From NCBI GenBank assembly GCA_014058105.1, contig JACGCM010000452.1:372001-436000 (forward strand): a stretch of 64,000 nt of DNA, read 5' to 3'. This DNA comes from Kingdonia uniflora (Eukaryota; Streptophyta; Magnoliopsida; Ranunculales; Circaeasteraceae). This document shows positions 55,850 to 64,000 of this stretch, piece by piece. Within the stretch, counting starts at the first letter, position 1. Each line of letters begins with the position of its first letter. A model generated the notes under the pieces. The model had not been told where the DNA came from and ran no database searches. It saw only the letters and a program-made list of their open reading frames with translations. The position numbers and the translations under genes were made by a program.

Positions 55850-57984
55850 GGTAAAATGCGTACCCGTCGATCTTCGAGAGTAAAGTTAATAGATGAGGAG
55901 ATTGAAAAAGATGAACCGAGTATGTTCGGTCATGCTCCAGCGGGTGAGAGCAGTGACATAGAAGAGTTAGACATTGCAACAGATGCCCCATTAGCCGTGG
56001 TGGTTCTTAAAATTTAGGCTACGAGTAAGAGCCGTCGAAAGGCTCGAGTGACCGAGGAGAGAGATGGGGAGTGGAGGGAGGAGAGAGAAGGGGACATGAA
56101 GGTAGTATCGAGCCTTCGGGGGATGAAAGAGAAGAGGGGAGCAGAGTGGTAATAGTGAGAGTTCGATTAATTCATGGGAATATACGGGTCTGTCTCGGCT
56201 AAAGAGAAGCTGAGACTCGATCGATTTGTTGCTAAGCTGGAGTTATCAAAGGTAGGGGTGATATTAGATGCAGTGGAGTCTGGATATACCTTCAGGTCTA
56301 CACCCCAAAAGGGCTTCATGGCATTTATAGGCCAGATTCGGCTAGGGATGCAACTACCCCTTCGAAGGCTGGTGAAGGAGGTTTAAAACTTCTAGGAAGT
56401 TGTCCCGTATCAGATGAATGGGAACTTCTATAAAATGATGAAGGTGGTCGAGGGTATGAATGTAGAACTGAGAAGTGAGGGGAGGGGCTTGATTGAGTGG
56501 TACTCTATTGTGTCATTCTTCTAGAGGAAAGCAAACCAGAAGATGGACACGTACCACATCCAATGTCATGCAGATAAGCCCTGGTTGTTTGATTTGTGCT
56601 CGACGTGTCGAGGGTGAGATATGGATTTAGTTGTGGTACGGGGAAATTATGAGAATTAGATAAGATCTATAATCCAAGTAAGTTGATAATCAAATATTTT
56701 TGGAGATACTGATCAAATAGATTGATAAACATATTTATGTTTTTTCTGCAACACCTAGTAACCGAACTTTGGTGAATCCGAGGAATTATATTGATGGGCT
56801 TATCAACTCGGATGAGGAGTGGGTAGACTGTGTATTCAGGAAGCTAGGAATAAAAAGGAAGAAACAGAAGAAGACAGATTCACTGCTTCAAAACGTTCTT
56901 GTTACTCTGAAGCCATTAAAGAAGAGGGTAAACAAAGGTGCTTTGAGAGGTGTCGAAGGAATGGAGAAAGTGAGATTATCGAGGAAGGTGAATTATGTTC
57001 CAGAAGAACAGTAGGCACCGAAATAGGCAGCGCCAGTTCCCGAAATAGTTCATGATGCGTTGATGCAGGCGTCGAAATAGGCGTCGATGCAGGCTGACAA
57101 AGGGAAGGGCAAGGTCTTCCTCGAATCTCCGAAGGTCCATCAGTCAAAGCTAACTTAGCGTAAGAGGCGTAGGGAGCTGGGGGAGGATGATGAGGAGGAT
57201 GTGGACGAAGCACTAATAGAAGATGAACTAGAAGAGCATGCTCGAGCCACGGCTGCTTCGATGGCAACGCTCAACGACAATAACCCAGAGGAGGCTGTGG
57301 GGAAGATGAATAGGACTTTACATCAGGTAACTAGTTTTTTTTTTTTGGATTATGAAATTCTGATATTTTGCTAAAGTTTATCATTCTTCGTGAGGTGCTT
57401 ATGGTCTGAATATTATAGCAGTCACATGCTTGGTCTCAAGCTTTTATCAAGGCCCAAAAAGTAACAACCTGGAGCTCGCTCGAGGGACCGAGATATCGAT
57501 GGTGTCTGAGATTAAAGTTTTAAAGTGAGAGTAGTTTACTATTAGATCTGAATGCGAGAGGAGACTTGAAGCTCAACGTTATAACCATACACAGGTGCTG
57601 GAGTCGAAACTTGCTGAGAAGGATAAGGTAATGAAAGAGCAGAGGGACACCTTCCAAGAGCAGTTCGATGATGAATGTGAGACTACTGCCAGGATGAAGA
57701 TGTTCATAGAAGATTTGGGGTATGATCCCAAAACTTTGAAACGCTTTTCCACAACCAATGATCTTATCGTCGAAGATGTTATTTAGATAGAGGGGATAAA
57801 AGTAGATGTTGCTGGTATAGGTGTGGGAGGTGGCGTGGAGGCTCCTGCAGTTAAAGAAGCTGTTGCTGGGACTGTAACTGATGAAGTTGCAGACACTACT
57901 GGGTCGAATCCTTCTGCTGAGGATATTGGAGGTGTTGGCGCTGAAGAGCCTATAGGAGGAGGTGGTGTGGCCACTCCTGTATGA
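55850..57984 (+). pseudogene. Antisense spliced gene a2 of element D6
   Basis: Exon 2 follows an acceptor TTTTTTGTAG at 55849 and starts MRTRRSSRVKLIDEEIEKDE at 55856. A Ser/Glu-rich stretch with frameshifts leads to VSAKEKLRLDRFVAKLELSK, KGFMAFIGQIRLGMQLPLRR, VPYQMNGNFYKMMKVVEG and DTYHIQCHADKPWLFDLC, the part like the plant 'putative gypsy type transposon' domain. Donor AATCCAA/GTAAGT at 56678. Exon 3 (about 56759-57326) starts NRTLVNPRNYIDGLINSDEE in part and includes a basic stretch. The next donor is CATCAG/GTAACT, and the acceptor is TATAGCAG at 57421. Exon 4 (57422-57984) has the coiled coil (MLESKLAEKDKVMKEQRDTF) and ends ATPV-stop exactly as in D4. Frame breaks make it a pseudogene. 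Confidence 0.72.
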
Positions 57985-58289
57985 GGTATTGTTATTATTG
58001 TCTTGCTATAACAATGACTCTTTTCTCTGAACTTGTTAAGGTTTGAAATACTTTGAGTACTGGTTTGGATAATATGTAACTGATTTGAACTTGAGTTGTC
58101 CACATGAGATTGATTTGAATTGCTGATATGTGTTCAACTTGATTTGAATTGGTTTGTTGACTTGTGTTAAACTTGATTCTCTGATATATGTTGTACTGAG
58201 ACTTCTTTTATGTAGTGGAGTTGTTGATATTTCCGTATACTTGTATCTGTGTAAGCTGGAAGTTTAGAATGCTCGTAAAATTATCAAAC

Positions 58290-59050
58290 CTTGAAAAGCT
58301 TCGAGGTAGTTCCCCGAGTATCAGTCGAGAGGTGGTCATGATACTTTTATGTGGTCGCCCCTAATGCATTCTTCGAGGGTCCGATCTATCAACCATTCTT
58401 TCCCCTTGAGTTTGCTTGAATTTAGAGACTTGAAAATTTTTGAGGTCGCTCCCAAGTATCAGCCTAGTCGAGGGGTTGACATGATACTTAGGTTATACCA
58501 AGAAATTCACAGGACTTCGAAGGCCTGAGCCTATTCAAAGCATAACGTGGTCTCCCCTAATGCATTCTCGAGGGTCCGGTCTGTTTGACTATTCATGCCC
58601 CTCGAGTTTGCTAGAATTTGGAGACTTGAAAAATTTCGAGGTTGCCCTCAAGTATCAATCTGGTCGAAGGATTGACATGATACTTAGGTTATACCAAGAA
58701 ATTCACTGGACTTTGGAGACCTGAGCCAAGTCGAAGCATAACGTGGATGCCCCCAATGCATTCTTGAGGGTCCAGTCTATTCAACCATTCATGCCCCTCA
58801 AGTTTGCTCAAATTTAGAGAATTAAAAATTTTTGAGGTCGCCCCTAAGTATCATTCTGGTCGAAGGGTTGACATGATACTTAAGTTATACCAAGAAATTT
58901 ACTAGAGTTTGAAGGCCTGAGCCTAGTCGAAGCATAGCGTGGTCGTCCCCAATGCATTCCCGATGGTCCGGTCTGTTCGACCATTCATGCCCCTCGAGTT
59001 TGCTTGAATTTGGAGACTTGAAAAATTTACTAGAAGACATGATGCGAAGT
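58290..59050. repeat. ~196-bp tandem repeats, 3' region of element D6
   Basis: About four units. AAGTATCA phrases lie at 58454, 58650 and 58846, exactly 196 apart, and GTGGTCGCCCCTAATGCATT-like phrases lie near 58350, 58545, 58743 and 58938. The stretch 57985-58289 between the a2 stop and the block is AT-rich, with GATTTGAATTG-like short repeats and no gene. Confidence 0.9.
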
Positions 59051-59163
59051 TCAGGGAAAAAAAATGTGTTCATTGATTATTCTGCATTTATATCAGGTGA
59101 ACAAGGTGGAGGTCGTAGCTATTTGTATGAAACTAGTTGTATTGTATTCCATGGATTAGGTAG

Positions 59164-60622
59164 TTTTTTTAGAAAAAGGTAAGAGTATATTGAAGAAAAG
59201 GATATACAACTGAGGGGAGGCAATGCGAGGCCCAATCAACTAAGTAAATCTAAAGTAGCATACATGTGGATCTTCCACTTTAGTTAGAAAACAAGGCCTA
59301 TCATGAAATCTTTCTGGACAACCTGTAGGGAGATGTCAGCTCCTCTTTGCAACTTGGATTGCTGAAAAGTTTGAGTCTTTCCAACAGTGAGAGAACCTAA
59401 GAGTCAGGAATGACTTCTCAATCTTATTCCATCGAGCTCTATGATGCCAAGGGACTTGGTTTCTTGAAAAACTTTGAATCGTTGATTAAAAATCTGCTTC
59501 TATCCAAATGTAATTCCAGCTTCTTTGAACGGCCCAAAAAAGAGCTCAAATTATGGCTTCACATTCCGCATAGAATAGGGTTTTGATGCCTACCCCATGG
59601 GTGAGAACACCAATGACTTCCCCATTATGATTTCTCGCAATAACACCGGTACCTGCTATTCCTGGTAATCCCATTGTAACTTCCCCCACATTAATCTTGA
59701 CTTCCTGAAACCAAGGCAGTGCCCAGGTGCATCTCTGAACACGAGGAAGAGGTCTGGCTTTAACGGGAACGCCCAACGCAGCGACGATGACAAGTTCAAA
59801 GCTATTATTAGACATGCTGTTAACAGACAGATCTGCTGCTTCTTTAACTGCAGCAAGAATCTTACATTTAAGATCAGTTAAGGGAGAGGGAATCCCTTTG
59901 AAAATAATGTCATTTCTGGCTCGCAAAAGAAAGTAGATAAAGTTAAGAACCGCAGCTCTCCAAAGGTCTGAAATGTAAGCACTCTTCTGGGAACACGAAT
60001 CAAGAGTTTGTTTGAGGTTTAAGAAAGCAGCTTGGATATGAAACAATGAAGCCAGCCAATCCCAGATCTGATTAGAGAAAGTACATTGCCAAATTAGGTG
60101 GTCGAGAGTTTCCAGGTTACATAGACATAAAGAGCATCTGGAAATCAATATCATTCCCCTCCTAATTAGGCTATCCTCGGTTGGCAGTGAGTTGTGGCAG
60201 ACTTTCCAGATTAAAGAAGCAATTCTTGGCACCGAGATATATCCCTGAGGGTGGTGCTTCCATACTCTAATGTCTTGGTCTGAATTGTTCAGAGAAAGCC
60301 TATTCAGATCAATGCCATAAGAGTTCAGAAAATCCATAATAGCTTGAGGAGCCGACCATTCATTCTGGGAAATAATTTGACTGATTTTAGATGTGCAATG
60401 CTTCCAGATTTTAGGTTGGATGTTCAGGAGGTCAATGAGAGAAACCTCTGAACCCCAACAATCTCTCCAGAAATCAGTGTCTCTGCCCGATCCAATGATC
60501 CATTTAGAATTGTCTTGTACCGCGGATATAGCTTCCTTTAGTCCATTCCAGATTGAGGAGTGTTTGTTGTAGGGAATAAGAAGGCCTTCTCTTGTAAGGA
60601 ATTTAGCTCAGAGAAAAGTTGC
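59164..60622 (-). mobile_element. 5'-truncated LINE (L1-like) insertion
   Basis: The insert is flanked by the exact 15-base duplication CCATGGATTAGGTAG (59149-59163 and 60623-60637). On the minus strand it ends with a short A7 tail (TTTTTTT at 59164-59170 on the plus strand). It contains only the last part of a LINE ORF2. The host sequence on both sides is the D6 element between integrase and tandem repeats. Target duplication, A-tail and 5' truncation are the signs of target-primed reverse transcription. Confidence 0.92.
59546..60500 (-). pseudogene. LINE ORF2 C-terminus: zinc-binding RT domain and RNase H
   Basis: The open frame 60337-59546 (263 codons) shows the plant LINE zinc-binding reverse-transcriptase domain: ASLIWKVCHNSLPTEDSLIR, CSLCLCNLETLDHLIWQCTF and IWDWLASLF. 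A hinge with RARNDIIFKGIP precedes an RNase H-like domain (VKINVGEVTMGLPGIAGTGV, IARNHNGEVIGVL, YAECEAII). The first RNase H Asp reads as Gly or Glu in this stretch, so activity is doubtful. Upstream remnants reach about 60500. The frame ends at 59546 without the usual C-terminus, which is frameshifted further on (to about 59200). Confidence 0.88.
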
Positions 60623-60649
60623 CCATGGATTAGGTAGAGGCTCTTTGTT

Positions 60650-61660
60650 TTCTATCATTAGGTAATATAAACCCTTGTCGGTCTTATCGTACACGGCGTA
60701 AGGTCCTTCCCAGGATTTGGCTTGTTTGCAAGCATTTCAAGGCTTCAAAGACTGTGTGACACGTCGATGTACAAGATCCCCAATTTTGAAACTGTATGGC
60801 TGAACTCTCTTGTTGTATGACTTTAAAAGGGAGAGGTGATATCGGCTGAGGTTAGCGATGGCTCGGTCTCTGTTATCATCGATCCACAACATATTGCATC
60901 TGAGTTCAAACTCATTATATTTGTTTGGGAGGTTGGGATTGTGTGTTGGTACTTCAAATTGAGTGGGTAGCACCGCTTCGGTACTATAGGCTAGAAGGAA
61001 AGATATGCAACCCATCGCCTTTTGTGGTGTAGTTTGATAGGCTCATAGGACATACTATAGTTCTTTAACCCATCGCTCTTTCTTCGCATTGATACACTTC
61101 TTGAGACTGTCGACTATTGTTTTATTAATTTTTTTGACCCGACCATTCCATTGGGGGTAGTAAGGTGTTGAGGGAGAGAGGATGATGTTGCACTTCTTAA
61201 GGAAATTTTGAACTTTCTTCCAAACAAATTATGGACCATTGTCACAATGAATCATATGAGGGCAGCCGAAGCGTGTAATAATATTCACCTATAGAAATTT
61301 GATGACTTCTTCTTCTCTGGCTTGACATAAAGGCACGGCTTTGGCCCATTTAGTAAAGTAATCTGTTGCTACAAGAGCATTTTCGCGGCTACCCAATGCT
61401 TTAGAAAAGGGACCCATAAGATCGATGGCCCAGTACTTGAATGGCCAAGAGACTTGACTAAAATAGAGGTCTTGCAAAGGGCTATGAAAGTTGTGGGTAT
61501 GACATTGGTATTTGTCACAGTTTTTAGCGTACTCTCTAGCTTGCTTCTTCGTATTGGGCCATAATAAACCTTGAGAGATGGCTCGAAGGGCCATAGACCG
61601 ACCAGCAGTTAAGCACCGCAGGTACCTTCGTGGAGTTTGGCAAGAATTTTAGAGGCTTCG
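60650..61660 (-). pseudogene. Integrase of element D6
   Basis: The zinc module reads KLHEGTCGA at about 61615-61640, then CDKYQCHTHNFHS (the second Cys partner lost to Tyr). The core begins WPFKYWAIDLMGPFSKALGS, WAKAVPLCQAREEEVI (61289-61430). The second Asp block reads HMIHCDNGP-like near 61230-61250. The third region lies near 61130-61190. The C-terminal domain is open at 61015-60737 (STEAVLPTQFEVPTHNPNLP, LWIDDNRDRAIANLSRYHLS, FKIGDLVHRRV). The last part (GPYAVYDKTDKGLYYLM-like) lies at 60650-60720. Confidence 0.85.
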
Positions 61661-62260
61661 TTTTGAGATATACATTGGGGGAGGATGCCATTTAAGGATT
61701 TGCGACATAATTTGCCTTTGAGAATAGTATATCTATGGCAGTTCTCTAATAATAACCGTTTGGCTTTGGGGTCATCAGGTAAGGTAGAACTGTTGAAGTA
61801 GGCAAGAAAACTCCAGTCGTCTGGATCGAGACTCTCGCCCCAAGTACTAATGGCATTAACTTCCATCTGATCGATACTTGGAAGTTTGAGTACTTTAATA
61901 TAGAATGTTCGAGATTCAAACTGGCCCAACATAGCTATAATGTAGGCGAGGGCATCTGCGTATCTATTTTCGCCTTGGGGGTAGTGAGTAATGGAAGATT
62001 TTTTAGGAAAATGGTCCATGCGTTGGCGGACGAAAGCAGCATACTTAGCCATGAGACCGTTGGCTTGATTTTCACTGGTGTATTGCCTCTGAACAAGTTG
62101 GGAATCTGTAAAAACTGCCAGCTTAGGAACACCAAGATCGAGTGTGAGGTCGAGGCCATGGATCAAGGCCATGTACTTAGCCTCATTGTTGGAGCATTCG
62201 AAGTTTAACTTGACTGCCTTTTCAATTTGATCATTGGTGGGCGTAACTAGGACGATACCT
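61661..62260 (-). pseudogene. Archaeal-type RNase H of element D6 (5' end cut by A6)
   Basis: The frame 62172-61609 is open for 187 codons, the longest pol fragment in the window. MALIHGLDLTLDLGVPKLAV, FTDSQLVQRQYTSENQANGL, MAKYAAFVRQRMDHFPKKS and YPQGENRYADALAYIIAML give the whole C-terminal half of the RNase H. The linker to integrase follows (YIKVLKLPSIDQMEVNAIST). The internal Asp of FTDSQ and the late Asp of YADALA are kept. The N-terminus with the TDGS Asp is cut off at 62260 by the LTR of A6. Confidence 0.86.
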
Positions 62261-62881
62261 TGTAATGGCTAAATTTTGGAAGCTCAAAATTGCTTGGAAT
62301 TTGTTATCACACCAATGAACCTTTAACAATATTCTAATGGAAAGTAAGAAATAAAGTAGGTGATTTTAGCGTAGAAAACCTCTGAATAGGTAAAAAACCA
62401 TGAGCTCGAGTGGAGGACTTTTGTTAATATATATTTATTGCTTGAGGTGGATATCTTATTACAAGTGATCTTTAGATATAAAAAAGCTTAAACCTTGTAA
62501 TTACGAAGTTTAAATGCTGCTGAGAATAAAATATAATTAGCTTCTTGATTATCTCTTGTGTAATTTTTTAGTCCTTGTCTCTTCTGAAACTTTTCCATTA
62601 TATAGACCTACTTCGCAGTACTTCATCGTGCTTAAACATGTTTTCCGAACAATGGGGTTAGTGGTGGTTAACTGAATAGCTGACGAGTTCGTGAGAGACA
62701 TGTGTCTTGGACCAGATAAATGCGCTTTGGTTAAAGTTTGGCCCACGTTCTTGACCAGTTTGTGGGGTAGGTTAGAATATATGACTGGAGAGGATATGTT
62801 AAAAATGTGTGAATCTGAGATGGAGGTAATTTGAACAAGGTGAGCTCATTTTTAGGTGAGATCATGGGATAGGTCCCTACA
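62261..62881 (-). repeat. 3' LTR of element A6 (621 bp)
   Basis: On the minus strand it begins TGTAGGGACCTATCCC and ends AGCCATTACA. It is homologous to the A LTRs at 3134-3703 and 31392-31990. The purine tract on its upstream side identifies it as a 3' LTR and not a solo LTR. Confidence 0.88.
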
Positions 62882-63144
62882 ATCGCCCTCTCGCAACCAA
62901 AGTCGCAAGTAGTTTTGGTTGAGAAATTATATATTTGTAACTTGGTATCTGGGCTAAAAATTTTGATAATGGAAATAGAATGATGATGGCTTTGACTGTG
63001 TAGAGTTACGCGGGTTATTGGGAAATGACGTGTATTTAATAAGAATGTGGATGCTGATGTATGTGATGGTTATGTCTTGAAAAGTTGCGTCTTTAATGAA
63101 TGATGACGCTTGGTAAAACGTACTTACACATTAAGTCTATGATT

Positions 63145-63153
63145 ATATAAATG
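63145..63153 (+). promoter_or_regulatory. TATA-like box of antisense gene a1-like, element A6
   Basis: GATTATATAAATGG lies 75 bases before the ATG at 63220, at the same position relative to the LTR as the boxes in D4 and D6. The stretch 62899-63144 has no gene. Confidence 0.5.
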
Positions 63154-63219
63154 GTACCTGTATCGGATTTTGGAAGCAGACTACGTTTGTTCTTTGTGAA
63201 ATTCTCTAAAATATTAACA

Positions 63220-63480
63220 ATGGTGAAGACTCGTAGTATGGTCCTTAAAGAGAGGATTACGTCTGAAATGCAGAGGTTAAAGTTAAAATACGTCGGTGTC
63301 CAATCCTTAGAGATGTTGATTACCCGCTCCTGTTCCTCTGACATATCAAGGCATGTCGAAAGACGAAGCGATTAAAGCTGAGAAGGAATTCTGCTGCAAG
63401 TGGAGGTTTTATATCGTCGTCTTGACAGGCGAGGATCGATGGGCCTGTCTCCGTACTCTTGTGGAAGACAGGGTTAGGGT
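63220..63480 (+). pseudogene. Antisense gene a1-like of element A6
   Basis: It starts MVKTRSMVLKERITSEMQRL on the plus strand, opposite to the element. After a stop at 63373 a shifted frame reads FYIVVLTGEDRWACLRTLVE, loosely like the NRFFFLQTLVEDLI block of the D-family a1. Position, size and the basic helical N-terminus agree with a1, but direct similarity is weak and the frame is broken. From about 63480 to 64000 I see no further coding signal; this should be the interval between a1 and a2 by analogy. Confidence 0.45.
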
Positions 63481-64000
63481 TTCATATGCAGGGATAGGCA
63501 TAATAGCGGGGCAGTTATGCTGATTACTTGTATCACAATGGATTCTAAGGTCAGGCCTTCTTTATCTCTACCAACTCTTCGAAAGTGGCAGCTTAAGAGG
63601 AGGGGGTGATGGTAATGGAAGAGGGAGACAACCAGTGGGAGTCTGCTTCTGCATTTCCATCACGTTTTGGCGCTCAAAAGACCTTCAGTTTGAGGATTTG
63701 GTTCTAGCACTGAGTCTACTGCTCACATAGTTCCTATTTGAAGTTCGAATAAACTTCAACCAAACTAATGTGAGGGAAACACTTTTTTGGTTCCAATTTT
63801 TGCTTTATATCAGGGTTAAAAATCACTAAAGCGAGAAGAATTGGAGGAGTTGATGTGTCGGCGTGCCTGAATGACCTATAACTTTTAAAAGTAGTAAAAA
63901 ACTTGTTATCTACAAACTATCTGGGGTTGGGTTCTAGACAGATTATGCCATTGTAATAAACCAGAGATCAATCAATTAAAAACTTAATATCTGTAAAATC

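Larger units (their letters stand above)
53138..62260 (-). mobile_element. Ty3/Gypsy (Tat-like) element D6, 3' half
   Basis: On the minus strand it runs archaeal-type RNase H (cut at 62260 by A6), integrase, tandem repeats, the antisense module on the plus strand, polypurine tract (GCCAAGAGGGAGCAAA, 53153-53138) and the LTR it shares with D5. A LINE fragment (59164-60622) is inserted between integrase and the tandem repeats. Confidence 0.85.
62261..64000 (-). mobile_element. A-family element A6, 3' end
   Basis: On the minus strand the sequence from the right edge of the window runs through an antisense gene a1 region, a polypurine tract (GGTTGCGAGAGGGCGAT, 62898-62882) and the 3' LTR (62881-62261). 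The element inserted into the archaeal-type RNase H of D6. Its 5' part lies beyond the window. Confidence 0.82.

Noticed and set aside
62261..62881. A-family LTR read as a solo LTR inside D6
   Set aside because: A purine tract and an antisense a1-like gene follow on its upstream side, so it is the 3' LTR of an element that continues past the window.
1..64000. An integrated plant pararetrovirus
   Set aside because: Paired LTRs, primer sites, polypurine tracts, integrase and target duplications show LTR retrotransposons. No movement protein or coat protein typical of such viruses was seen.

Overview
The window looks like plant nuclear heterochromatin made almost wholly of nested, decayed LTR retrotransposons. 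I see no host gene, rRNA, tRNA or CRISPR. The plant assignment rests on three things: Ty3/Gypsy polyproteins that carry two RNase H modules (an inactive gypsy-type one followed by an archaeal-type one), which marks the plant Tat lineage; a plant-type Copia element; and an L1-like LINE with the zinc-binding reverse-transcriptase domain plus RNase H usual in plants. Almost every coding region carries stops and frameshifts.

Three Tat-like families recur and are named here A, B and D. A fourth Gypsy element, C, has a different gag. Order along the window: A1 (minus, 1-3703, 5' half) sits in the gag of A3 (plus, 3704-~7590). D1 (minus, ~7590-16353) follows, with a solo D LTR in its RT (11143-11833) and a hAT-like element in its LTR (14756-16017). 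C (plus, 16354-17724) is split by the complete B element (plus, 17725-31236, 5-bp duplication AACCT) and resumes at 31237-31391. B itself carries a gag-protease-only Copia element (25507-28197). A2 (plus, 31392-36165) is probably the left part of the element whose right part is A5 (45116-47374). Between them lie D3 (minus, 36175-37363) and D4 (plus, 37364-45115). D5 (minus, 47375-53137) and D6 (minus, 53138-62260) share one LTR in tandem, and D6 is broken by a 5'-truncated LINE (59164-60622). A6 (minus, 62261 to beyond 64000) interrupts D6.

The most interesting structure is an antisense gene module between the integrase end and the 3' LTR in A, B and D elements. In D it has two genes reading against gag-pol: a1, an uninterrupted ORF of about 108 codons behind a TATA-like box next to the polypurine tract, and a2, which has its own TATA-like box, a 5' leader exon and three coding exons. 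In D4 and D6 the a2 intron positions coincide and the lengths are similar (about 301/304, 76/81 and 80/95 bp). The a2 product resembles the plant 'putative gypsy type transposon' domain followed by a coiled coil. A and D also have a tandem-repeat block where the sense pol gene and the antisense a2 gene converge. Extra antisense ORFs and 3' tandem repeats are known in Tat elements. What may be new here is the two-promoter, spliced arrangement held across families.

Coordinates of LTRs, insertion junctions and splice sites were read directly from the bases. Domain borders in the decayed coding regions are approximate. No alignment or database search was run.
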